Assembly (NCBI GenBank): GCA_030632225.1
Contig: DAOVVF010000016.1
Span: 1-8,028 of the forward strand
Direction of reading: 5' to 3'
DNA length: 8,028 nt
DNA from: Candidatus Parcubacteria bacterium
GTDB taxonomy: Bacteria > Patescibacteriota > Patescibacteriia > UBA1558 > GWA2-36-10
Both the position numbers and the translations under genes were made by a program. Of this stretch, positions 1 through 6,829 are shown piece after piece (the stretch's first letter is position 1; each line of letters opens with the position of its first letter). A model generated the notes under the pieces. The model was not told the DNA's origin and made no database searches. It saw only the letters and a list, made by a program, of their open reading frames with translations.

Positions 1-666
1 GAAGCTGCTAGTTTAAATCCTTTTGTTGCTCTAGCTATAGGAGTAATAGTATTCTTGGTAGCTACTTATGTTCTTTGGAGCATGGGTATTGCTGAGAAGA
101 TTTCTAAATACCTTAATAATAACTATGCTAATAATAGTACTGGAATTATGACTCGTTTCTTTTTTGGTGCCTTGATGGTAGGTGCTTCTTTAGTAGCTGT
201 TGCTGGTTTAGAGCCAGTGCTAGGTGCTTTTGGCATTGGTGTAGTATTGTCTAAGGTAGATAATCATGTTAAACATGATGCTTGGTCTAAGATAGAAGGT
301 TATATGCATATATTTGTAGGAGGCTTCTTGGTAAGTATTGGTACTATGCTGCCTCGAGCAGCTTTGGTAGACCTTAAGGTATGGGGTTGGGCATTATTGT
401 TTACTGTCGTAGCTTTTGTTGGTAAATATGTAGTTAAATACTTCTTTCCTAAAAAGCCTAAAGACGGTAAATTAGTTGGTCTAGCTATGTCTATTCGTGG
501 TGAGGTAGGCGTAGTGTTTGTGGCTGTAGCTTTAGCTAATCATGCCTTGAATGAAACAATGGCTTCTGCCGCTCTTTTAGGAGTAATTCTAGTTACCATC
601 TTAGGTGCTATTCTGTTTGAAAAAGAGGTTATGAAACAGACTAAACTAGAACAAACTGCTGATTAA
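1..666 (+). CDS. CPA2-family cation/proton antiporter (KefB/NapA-like), C-terminal part
   Basis: This is the C-terminal 221 residues of a polytopic membrane antiporter that would exchange Na+ or K+ for protons across the cytoplasmic membrane. The frame is open from base 1, so the gene begins upstream; the TTG at position 55 lies inside a membrane segment and is not a credible start. Visible hallmarks of the Na+/H+ exchanger fold are GAFGIGVVLS (the family's GAFxAGLxLS segment), a following amphipathic stretch then FVGGFLVSIGTML, a GKYVVKYF helix with basic residues, and the signature IRGEVGVVFV near the last helices. About six or seven hydrophobic segments are visible. The protein ends about 15 residues after the last helix, so there is no C-terminal RCK/TrkA-N or universal-stress domain as found in many Kef proteins. 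Family assignment is firm; ion preference (Na+ or K+) cannot be read from the fragment. The gene stops at TAA and is followed directly by a terminator. Confidence 0.88.
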   Translation, partial: EAASLNPFVALAIGVIVFLVATYVLWSMGIAEKISKYLNNNYANNSTGIMTRFFFGALMVGASLVAVAGLEPVLGAFGIGVVLSKVDNHVKHDAWSKIEGYMHIFVGGFLVSIGTMLPRAALVDLKVWGWALLFTVVAFVGKYVVKYFFPKKPKDGKLVGLAMSIRGEVGVVFVAVALANHALNETMASAALLGVILVTILGAILFEKEVMKQTKLEQTAD

Positions 667-682
667 TTTTTATTAAAACCTT

Positions 683-718
683 TAAAGCCTGCATCATAGT
701 GGTGTAGGCTTTATTTTT
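683..718 (+). terminator. intrinsic terminator after the antiporter gene
   Basis: A long hairpin begins 16 bases after the antiporter stop codon. The left arm 683-696 pairs with 700-713 (14 bp including two G-T wobbles) around the 3-base loop TAG, and the T-run 714-718 follows. It should end transcription of the antiporter unit and so gives the exchanger gene at 735 its own transcription start. Confidence 0.85.
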
Positions 719-722
719 GTGC

Positions 723-728
723 TAAAAT
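723..728 (+). promoter_or_regulatory. candidate -10 box for a leaderless exchanger mRNA
   Basis: The hexamer TAAAAT lies exactly 6 bases before the ATG at 735, which would place the transcription start on the A of the start codon. No convincing -35 box is seen: the 17-base-spaced position falls inside the preceding terminator and reads TGGTGT. There is no Shine-Dalgarno motif, which agrees with a leaderless transcript. The region is AT-rich, so a chance match is quite possible. Confidence 0.35.
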
Positions 729-734
729 AATAAT

Positions 735-1739
735 ATGTTTAGTATTTGGATTGTTGTTTTTGTAGCCAGCCTATGGATACTGGTCAAATCAGCAGATTAT
801 TTCACAGACTTTGCAGAAAAACTAGGTAAAGTATTTCGTTTACCTAATTTTATAGTTGGAGTTTTAATTGTAGCTGTTGGCACTTCTTTACCTGAATTAG
901 CTACCTCCGTAGCTGGTGTTACTAGAGGAGAATCTGAATTTTTAAGTGCTAATATTTTAGGTACTGTTATTGTTAATATTCTCTTAGGTCTATCACTGGC
1001 GGTTATAATCACAAATAAGAAAGCTAGGTTTAATTGGAATATTGTTTCTAATGATTTACCTTTCTTTTTAGCTGCTATTTTTTTAGTAGGTGTTGCTTTA
1101 ATGGATGGTAAGTTCAGTGTGATTGAAGCCGCTATTTTTTTAGTAGGTTATATTGTTTATGTTATTTACACCTATCATATTCAAAAAACTATTAAAGAAG
1201 ATACTAAGGGTAGATACGAAAAAAAATTAAAGAAAGAAATTGCTAGTGAAACAGATTATATTAATGGGGAAAGTCAGGGTAAGCATCCTAAAAGAATTAC
1301 CAAGTTAATAATTTTAGCTGTATTAGCTTTAATAGCGGTAGCTATTTCTTCCCACTTTGTAGTTGAAGCTGTTATTAATATTGCTAATATTCTTGGTATG
1401 GGTACTTCAGTTATAGCTGCTACTGCTGTAGCTATTGGTACTTCTTTACCTGAAATTTTGGTAGCTATTCATGCTAGCAGAAGAGGTAATTTTGATTTAG
1501 CTATTGGTGATATTATTGGTTCTAATATTTTTGATCTCTTTGTTATCTTTGGTGTAGTTGGATTATTCACTCCTTTAACTATTAGTAAAGAGCTATTTTT
1601 AGTTTTGATGATTTTCTTAGTCGGCGCTTTCTTCCTGATGTGGTTAGCATTTATTGACAAGAAATTAACTCGGTCGGAGACCTGGATGTTTATCTTATTG
1701 TATGCTATGTTTGTTGGTAAATTATTTAATGTGTTTTAA
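735..1739 (+). CDS. Ca2+/cation antiporter (CaCA family, YrbG/NCX_Mj-like)
   Basis: This 334-residue inner-membrane protein should exchange Ca2+ for Na+ (or H+), normally extruding Ca2+. It has about ten hydrophobic segments and the two inverted alpha repeats that form the ion sites. Alpha-1 has GTSLPEL at 49-55 (T50, S51, E54) and N81; alpha-2 has GTSLPEI at 235-241 (T236, S237, E240) and GSNIFD at 262-267 (S263, D267). In both repeats the acidic residue and the N/D are 27 residues apart, as I recall for the archaeal exchanger NCX_Mj (E54/N81, E213/D240). A hydrophilic, Lys/Glu-rich linker at about 151-190 joins the halves and is somewhat longer than in minimal homologues. Oddity: the first repeat has GTVIVN where GSNxFN is usual. 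The start is the first ATG after the upstream terminator; no ribosome binding site precedes it. The gene stands alone, between a terminator and a convergent neighbour. Family is secure; transported ions are inferred. Confidence 0.92.
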   Translation: MFSIWIVVFVASLWILVKSADYFTDFAEKLGKVFRLPNFIVGVLIVAVGTSLPELATSVAGVTRGESEFLSANILGTVIVNILLGLSLAVIITNKKARFNWNIVSNDLPFFLAAIFLVGVALMDGKFSVIEAAIFLVGYIVYVIYTYHIQKTIKEDTKGRYEKKLKKEIASETDYINGESQGKHPKRITKLIILAVLALIAVAISSHFVVEAVINIANILGMGTSVIAATAVAIGTSLPEILVAIHASRRGNFDLAIGDIIGSNIFDLFVIFGVVGLFTPLTISKELFLVLMIFLVGAFFLMWLAFIDKKLTRSETWMFILLYAMFVGKLFNVF

Positions 1740-1746
1740 TTTATTT

Positions 1747-1769
1747 AAAAACCCGGCCTAGGCCGAGTT
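1747..1769. terminator. shared terminator between convergent genes
   Basis: The only strongly GC-rich spot nearby is the palindrome CGGCCTAGGCCG-like core at 1754-1765, extended outward by pairs 1750-1752 with 1767-1769 across one C/A mismatch. On the minus strand the hairpin is followed by five T (complement of the A-run 1747-1751), making it a good terminator for the peptidase gene, which stops at 1774. On the plus strand it lies 7 bases after the exchanger stop but is followed only by the weak ATATTTAT, so its action in that direction is less certain. Confidence 0.75.
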
Positions 1770-1773
1770 ATAT

Positions 1774-3027
1774 TTATGTAATGTAGTCTAGATGTTTGGG
1801 TTGTATACCAGTGACTATTACTTCCATATGAACATGAGGACCAGTTGACCAGCCAGTAGAACCAACTAAAGCAATTGTTTGTCCTCGAGAAACTGACTCT
1901 CCTTTAGCTACTAATAACTTACTAGCATGAGCATAAAGAGTCTTTAAGCCATTACCGTGGTTTATAATAATATTGTAGCCATAACCTCTGGTCCAACCAA
2001 CTCTTTCCACACGACCAGCTTCAGCAGTATAAATAGGATTACCAGTTTTATCACCAATATCTAAACCATGATGACCCCAGTGATAGTATTGAGTAATACG
2101 ATGACTTAATACTGGCCAGAGTAGTTTAGCACCACTATCAGGAGCTGGTGTAGTTGGTGCATAAGTAGGCTGAGGTCTGTAGGAAGAAACAACCTTAGTA
2201 GTTTTTACACCATCAGGGATAAATAGTAAATCACCTATTTGTATATCAGAAGCATCTGCTAATTTATTACCATCAATAATCTTATCAGCTTCAGTTTGAT
2301 ATTTTTTAGCAATAGCTGAGACAGTATCACCCTTAGCTACTTCATGATTAACACCAGAGTTAGGTAGAATAGTTAGTTTCTGACCTGGTTTAATTGTACT
2401 ACTCCAGTTAAGACTATTTTCCCAGAGTATAGTATTTACTGTCACATTAAATTTTTCAGCAATTTTGCCTAATACATCTCCAGGCTGAACAACATAAGTA
2501 ATAGCTTCTGTTCTTTCACCGCTAGCTGTAACAGTAGATAAGTCACTATCTTCTGGTCTGTTTAATACTAGGCTAGAGGCATCTGGTAAAATATCTGCTT
2601 CGTTGATTATATCTGTTTCCTCAAAAGGAGTAGCTACAACAATTTCTTGTAAATTACCTTGATCTTCTAAGTAACTACTGATATTTGCTTCTAGTACAGC
2701 TGGTCTAATTTCTTCTATTAATTCACTACCCACTTCTTCTCCACTTAAAGTTATTAAATTAGATAGTAAACTTTTTTTAGCATATTCATCAGCAGTATAG
2801 TCTTTAGCAAAAATATTATGAGTAGTAGAAGTTATGATGATTATAATTATAATGGCACTAGGAACATATTTTTTTATAAACCTAAGGTAATTAAATCTAG
2901 ATAGGTTTAAATATTTAAACCTTAATTTAATTCTTAATAAATTTTTGTATATAAATAGAATAGTAGGCAGAATAGTATACTTACCAACTACTAATAATTT
3001 AGAACCAAATAAACCAGCTAAAATCAA
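1774..3027 (-). CDS. LysM-LysM-M23 peptidoglycan endopeptidase, membrane-anchored or secreted
   Basis: This 417-residue protein (from the TTG at 3027) should cleave peptide cross-links or stems in peptidoglycan outside the membrane. In order: a hydrophobic, basic N-terminus (1-50); a signal or anchor helix at about 54-68 with seven consecutive Ile, then a possible signal-peptidase site after NIFA; a Glu/Ser-rich spacer (75-172); two LysM domains, about 177-221 (YVVQPGDVLGKIAEKF) and 227-271 (HEVAKGDTVSAIAKKY), for glycan binding; a Pro/Thr linker (283-298); and an M23/LytM peptidase domain (about 302-413). The metal and catalytic set is complete: H319 and D323 in HHGLDIG, H367 in LYAH, H398 and H400 in GPHVHME. 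The enzyme is therefore predicted to be active. It is transcribed divergently from leuS and ends at a hairpin shared with the exchanger. Domain calls are firm. The start is doubtful: TTG at 3027 is the only ATG/GTG/TTG start near the N-terminus, has no ribosome binding site, and the frame stays open upstream. Confidence 0.9.
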   Translation of the reverse strand: MILAGLFGSKLLVVGKYTILPTILFIYKNLLRIKLRFKYLNLSRFNYLRFIKKYVPSAIIIIIIITSTTHNIFAKDYTADEYAKKSLLSNLITLSGEEVGSELIEEIRPAVLEANISSYLEDQGNLQEIVVATPFEETDIINEADILPDASSLVLNRPEDSDLSTVTASGERTEAITYVVQPGDVLGKIAEKFNVTVNTILWENSLNWSSTIKPGQKLTILPNSGVNHEVAKGDTVSAIAKKYQTEADKIIDGNKLADASDIQIGDLLFIPDGVKTTKVVSSYRPQPTYAPTTPAPDSGAKLLWPVLSHRITQYYHWGHHGLDIGDKTGNPIYTAEAGRVERVGWTRGYGYNIIINHGNGLKTLYAHASKLLVAKGESVSRGQTIALVGSTGWSTGPHVHMEVIVTGIQPKHLDYIT

Positions 3028-3117
3028 TAGTTTATTCTTTAGCCAAATTAAAGAATCAGCTAAGTAAATAGCTAGTTTATTAACAATTTTTTGAATAAAT
3101 AGACTTATATAATTATA
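3028..3117 (-). other. in-frame open extension upstream of the peptidase start
   Basis: Reading upstream of the TTG at 3027 on the minus strand, the peptidase frame continues for 30 codons to a TAA at 3118-3120. It reads like an amphipathic or membrane segment (IQKIVNKLAIYLADSLIWLK followed by NKL) that runs naturally into the annotated N-terminus. It contains no ATG, GTG or TTG, only ATT and ATA codons (for example ATT at 3094-3096). It may be coding from a rare start or simply 5' untranslated sequence. Confidence 0.35.
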
Positions 3118-3138
3118 TTAATATTAAGCTAAATTCGT

Positions 3139-3179
3139 AATATATATGATAACATAACAAAGTCAAAATTAACAGTCAA
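3139..3179 (-). promoter_or_regulatory. two overlapping sigma70-type promoters for the M23 peptidase
   Basis: Read on the minus strand, TTGACT occurs twice, at 3179-3174 and 3166-3161, 13 bases apart. The first is followed after 17 bases by TATGTT (3156-3151), the second after 16 bases by TATATT (3144-3139). Both are good -35/-10 pairs and would start transcription near 3144 and 3132, giving a leader of about 105-117 bases to the TTG at 3027. A further TATAAT at 3117-3112 lacks a good -35. Confidence 0.5.
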
Positions 3180-3194
3180 GCCATTTGATTTTTA

Positions 3195-3224
3195 GTGACT
3201 ATAATGTTAAAATTTTCATATAGT
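3195..3224 (+). promoter_or_regulatory. candidate promoter of the leuS operon
   Basis: GTGACT (3195-3200) and TATAGT (3219-3224) are 18 bases apart and resemble a sigma70 pair. Transcription would start near 3231, leaving a leader of only about 7 bases before the leuS ATG. An alternative is the perfect TATAAT at 3200-3205 (leader of about 26 bases), but nothing like a -35 box lies at the right distance. No other promoter is seen for the genes downstream of leuS. Confidence 0.4.
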
Positions 3225-3237
3225 ATTAATAATTTTT

Positions 3238-5646
3238 ATGGAATACAACCCAAATAATTTAGAGAAGAAATGGCAGAAATATTGGCAGGATAAAAAGATC
3301 TTCCAAGCTAAAGATAATGATAAAAAGAAAAAGTTTTATGGCTTGATAGAATTTCCCTATCCTTCTGGTGATGGCCTACATACTGGCCATCTTCGTTCAT
3401 ATACTGCCCTAGATATTGTTTGTCGTAAAAGAAGAATGCAAGGTTTTAATGTACTTTACCCTATTGGTATGGATGCTTTTGGTTTGCCAGCAGAGAACTA
3501 TGCAGTTAAAACTAATACACCTCCACAAATTACTACGCAGAAGAATATAGCCATTTTCAACAAGCAGTTAACTAGCGGTGGCTATTCTTTTGACTGGTCT
3601 CGATTCTTAGCTACTACTGATCAGGATTACTACAAATGGACTCAGTGGATATTTATCCAGATGTTTAAGAAAGGTTTAGCCTACAAAGCTAAGGAGAATA
3701 TTAATTGGTGTACTTCTTGCCATATAGGCTTAGCTAATGAAGAAGTAGTTAATGGAGTTTGTGAACGTTGTGACGGTAAGGTTGTTAAACAAGAAAAAGA
3801 ACAGTGGCTATTAAAGATTACTGACTATGCTGATAGGTTAATAGAAGGGTTAGATAAGATTGATTTCTTGGAAACTATTAAAAAGCAGCAGAAAGATTGG
3901 ATAGGCAGAAGTGAAGGAGCTGAAGTTGATTTCAAGATAAAGGATACTAATGAAATCTTAAGAGTATTTACTACCAGACCAGATACATTATTTGGTTCTA
4001 CTTTTATGGTAGTAGCTCCTGAACAGGAAATAGTACTTAAGTTAAAAGATAAGATAAAAAACTATACTCAGGTAAACAAATATATTGCTAAAGCTAAACA
4101 AAAAACTGATATTCAAAGAGGTAAAACAAAGACTGGTATAGAATTAAAAGGTATTAAAGCTATTAATCCAGTTAATAATCAGGAGATTCCTATCTTTGTA
4201 GCTGATTATGTTTTAATGACTTATGGCACAGGAGCTATTATGGCTGTACCAGCCCATGATCAAAGAGATTATGAATTTGCTAAGAAGTATAAGTTAGATA
4301 TCGTACCAGTTATAGCTGGGGGAGATATAAAAAAGAAAGCTTATACTGATACTAATAGCGGTAAGATTATAAATTCAGGAGAATATAATGGCTTAACAGT
4401 TAAAGAATTTCAGCCAAAGATAGTACAGTGGTTAGATAAGAATAAATTAGGCATTAAAGCTATTAATTACAAGCTACATGACTGGATATTTTCTAGACAA
4501 AGGTATTGGGGAGAGCCTATCCCTATGGTTCATTGTGATAAGTGTGGTTGGCTACCAGTAGATGAAAAAGATTTACCAGTAGTACTACCAGATATCAAAG
4601 ATTTTAAGCCAACTAAAGATGGCCAATCTCCTTTAGCTAAAGTAACAGACTGGGTTAAAACTAAGTGTTCTCAGTGTAAGGGAGAAGCTCGTAGAGAAAC
4701 AGATGTTATGCCTAATTGGGCTGGTTCTAACTGGTATTTTATACGCTACACTGATCCTAAGAATAATAAAGAGTTAGTTGATAAGCAGAAGGCTAAATAT
4801 TGGCTACCAGTTGATTGGTATAACGGAGGTATGGAGCATACTAACTTACATTTACTCTACTCTCGTTTTGTCTTTAAGTTTTTGTACGATATTGGTGTAA
4901 TACCAAAAGAATGTGGTGATGAACCTTATAAAAAAAGAACTGCTCAGGGTATGATTTTAGGCAAAGGTGGTATTAAAATGTCTAAGTCTAAAGGTAATGT
5001 AGTTAATCCTGATGATTATGTTAAGAAATATGGTTCGGATACAGTTAGAGTTTATGAAATGTTTATAGGTCCTTTTGATCAGGCTGTAGCTTTAAATGAT
5101 AAAGGAGTAATTGGAGTATATAGATTCCTTACTAAGGTTTTTAATCTACAAACTAAAGTTAAAGGTAATAAGCAGGACAAAGATACAGAAAAATTATTAC
5201 ATCAAACGATTAAAAAAGTTTCAGATGATATTGATAATATGAGATTTAATACAGCTGTATCAGCTTTAATGATCTTGACTAATCATTTTGAAAAACAGAA
5301 GGAAGTATCTAAAGACTCTTTTAGTATATTCTTGAAACTATTATCTCCCTTTGCAGCTCATTTAGCTGAAGAGCTATGGAATAAATTAGGTAATAAGAAT
5401 AGCATTGCTTTAGAAACTTGGCCAAAACACAAAGATAAGTTAGCTCAAGCAGAAATGATTACCTTAGGTATTCAAGTTAACGGTAAACTTAGAGATAGTA
5501 TAGCATTAGCTTTTAATATAGAAGCAAGTGATAAACTTAAAAAAGAGATATTGTCTCGTTCTAAGCTTCAAAAATATATTCAAGGTAAAGATATTAAAAA
5601 ATTTATCCATATCAAGAATAGGATAATAAGTATTGTTGTAAAATAA
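3238..5646 (+). CDS. leuS: leucyl-tRNA synthetase
   Basis: This cytoplasmic class I synthetase attaches leucine to tRNA-Leu using ATP. At 802 residues it is full length (close to the Bacillus subtilis enzyme). In order: the HIGH motif as HTGH (48-51) in YPSGDGLHTGH; GLPAENYA; a first zinc ribbon with C158, C161, C175 and C178; WIGRSEGAEV leading into the CP1 editing domain, with its threonine-rich TTRPDT (245-250) and GTGAIMAVPAHDQRD (D341 in AHD), so hydrolysis of mischarged tRNA should be intact; the return motif SRQRYWGEPIP; a second zinc ribbon with C433, C436, C477 and C480; NWAGSNWYF; KMSKS (580-584); then the helical anticodon-binding domain and the small C-terminal domain (VNGKLRDS onward). 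The ATG start fits the family N-terminus (EYNPNNLEKKWQKYW); no Shine-Dalgarno precedes it. It heads an apparent four-gene operon, with the next ATG 13 bases after its stop. Nothing essential is missing. Confidence 0.98.
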   Translation: MEYNPNNLEKKWQKYWQDKKIFQAKDNDKKKKFYGLIEFPYPSGDGLHTGHLRSYTALDIVCRKRRMQGFNVLYPIGMDAFGLPAENYAVKTNTPPQITTQKNIAIFNKQLTSGGYSFDWSRFLATTDQDYYKWTQWIFIQMFKKGLAYKAKENINWCTSCHIGLANEEVVNGVCERCDGKVVKQEKEQWLLKITDYADRLIEGLDKIDFLETIKKQQKDWIGRSEGAEVDFKIKDTNEILRVFTTRPDTLFGSTFMVVAPEQEIVLKLKDKIKNYTQVNKYIAKAKQKTDIQRGKTKTGIELKGIKAINPVNNQEIPIFVADYVLMTYGTGAIMAVPAHDQRDYEFAKKYKLDIVPVIAGGDIKKKAYTDTNSGKIINSGEYNGLTVKEFQPKIVQWLDKNKLGIKAINYKLHDWIFSRQRYWGEPIPMVHCDKCGWLPVDEKDLPVVLPDIKDFKPTKDGQSPLAKVTDWVKTKCSQCKGEARRETDVMPNWAGSNWYFIRYTDPKNNKELVDKQKAKYWLPVDWYNGGMEHTNLHLLYSRFVFKFLYDIGVIPKECGDEPYKKRTAQGMILGKGGIKMSKSKGNVVNPDDYVKKYGSDTVRVYEMFIGPFDQAVALNDKGVIGVYRFLTKVFNLQTKVKGNKQDKDTEKLLHQTIKKVSDDIDNMRFNTAVSALMILTNHFEKQKEVSKDSFSIFLKLLSPFAAHLAEELWNKLGNKNSIALETWPKHKDKLAQAEMITLGIQVNGKLRDSIALAFNIEASDKLKKEILSRSKLQKYIQGKDIKKFIHIKNRIISIVVK

Positions 5647-5659
5647 AAACAAAATACCC

Positions 5660-6826
5660 ATGCAATTACATCTAATAGAGGACTACAAAAAATTAGGTTT
5701 TTCTAAAGGTTTGCTTTCCTTATGGTCAGGCAAATTAATTTTAGATTTTGGTATTAATGTTTTTTCTCTATATTTGCCTATCTTTTTATATCAGCAATAC
5801 GGAGCAAGTATAAATTTAGTTATTCTCTGGTATTTAGCCCATTCTTTAGGTTATGTACTTTTAGCACCTTTAGGTGGCCGTTTAATGAATAAGATAGGCT
5901 TGAAAACTAGTTTAATTATTGGTACTATACTTCGTTTACCTTACTTTTATGCTTTTTACAAGTTTCCAGAAGATCCTTTACTATATTCTATATTAACAGC
6001 TGTATTTTTAGTCTTAATTCGTAGTACTTTCTGGCTGCCTTTTCAGACTGATAGTGCTAAATTTTCTGATAAGAAACATAGAGGTAAACAATTTGGTATT
6101 ATTTTCTCCGTAGCTTCTATTCTATCTATTATTGCTCCAGTTATTGGTGGTTTTGTTATTGAAGGTTGGAGCTATTCAGTTTTGATTATAATTGCATTAA
6201 TTATTTGTGCTGTATCAGTTATTCCTTTTTTCTTTTTACCACAAATCAAAGAAGAAGTATCTTGGAGTTATACGGAAACTTTTAAATATTTCTTGCATCC
6301 TTTTAATAAAAGAATGGTAGTAGCTTATATGTCTGACGGAGCTATTGGCTGTATCAATGGTTTATTCTGGCCAATTTTTATGTTTAGTCTAGTTAATGAA
6401 GAATTTAAAACAATTGGTTTATTAACAGGCGGTATATTATTAACAGGTGTAATGTTAAGATTATTTATTGGTGGATTGTTAGATAAGTTTCAAAAGATAA
6501 AACTAGTCAGAGTTGGTACTGTTTTAAGTTCAACTGCTTGGCTTTTTAAAGTAGCAGTAGCTTCTGTTTTACAAATATTTGTAGCTTCTGTTTATCATAC
6601 TCTAGCTATTATAGTTTTACGTACTTCTTTAGATACTTTAGTTTATGAAAAAGCAGCTGATCGAGGACACTATATTGATGAATATACCTTAATTAAGGAA
6701 ATGTCTATTCATAGCGGTAAAGTAATATCATTATTAGTTATAGCGCTATTATTATTATTCTTTCCTATTCAAGCTAGTTTTGTAGTAGCAGCTATCTTAG
6801 CTTTATTTATTAGTTTATTACGTTAA
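5660..6826 (+). CDS. major facilitator superfamily transporter, substrate unknown
   Basis: A 388-residue integral membrane protein with roughly 11-12 hydrophobic segments and the two-half architecture of MFS carriers. A motif-A-like loop after helix 2, APLGGRLMNKIGLK (69-82), is echoed in the second half by GGLLDKFQKIKLVRVG (271-286). A conserved-looking loop after helix 4, W125 through D137 ending AKFSD, recurs in the second MFS protein starting at 7435, so the two are paralogues. Both start and stop look complete; the ATG lies 13 bases after leuS with no ribosome binding site, and the stop is 3 bases before tsaC, so translation is probably coupled within one transcript. Substrate and direction cannot be inferred: no sugar, peptide or drug-carrier signature is recognised. 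The fold assignment is good, the role open. Confidence 0.82.
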   Translation: MQLHLIEDYKKLGFSKGLLSLWSGKLILDFGINVFSLYLPIFLYQQYGASINLVILWYLAHSLGYVLLAPLGGRLMNKIGLKTSLIIGTILRLPYFYAFYKFPEDPLLYSILTAVFLVLIRSTFWLPFQTDSAKFSDKKHRGKQFGIIFSVASILSIIAPVIGGFVIEGWSYSVLIIIALIICAVSVIPFFFLPQIKEEVSWSYTETFKYFLHPFNKRMVVAYMSDGAIGCINGLFWPIFMFSLVNEEFKTIGLLTGGILLTGVMLRLFIGGLLDKFQKIKLVRVGTVLSSTAWLFKVAVASVLQIFVASVYHTLAIIVLRTSLDTLVYEKAADRGHYIDEYTLIKEMSIHSGKVISLLVIALLLLFFPIQASFVVAAILALFISLLR

Positions 6827-6829
6827 TAT

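Noticed and set aside
55..57. TTG as the start of the first antiporter gene.
   Set aside because: The frame is open to base 1 and the residues before it continue a membrane segment, so the gene is truncated by the window rather than starting here.
797..1660. Two open frames on the minus strand inside the exchanger gene (797-1012 and 1469-1660).
   Set aside because: They lie opposite a well-supported gene, are short, have low-complexity Lys/Thr/Ile-rich translations and show no recognisable domain; they fall opposite the conserved coding sequence of the exchanger.
1..1800. Apparent abundance of the tetranucleotide CTAG at the left end.
   Set aside because: It is much less frequent in leuS, and the excess seems to come from common codon junctions such as GCT-AGT and CTA-GGT; no regular spacing was seen.
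2835..2855. Run of seven Ile codons in the peptidase, considered as a slippage repeat.
   Set aside because: The codons are mixed (ATT, ATA, ATC) and the run sits in the hydrophobic core of a signal or anchor helix, where poly-Ile is unremarkable in an AT-rich genome.
3107..3118. Perfect 12-base palindrome ATATAATTATAT in the divergent promoter region, considered as an operator.
   Set aside because: It consists only of A and T in a very AT-rich gap, where such palindromes arise readily by chance, and it has no second copy.
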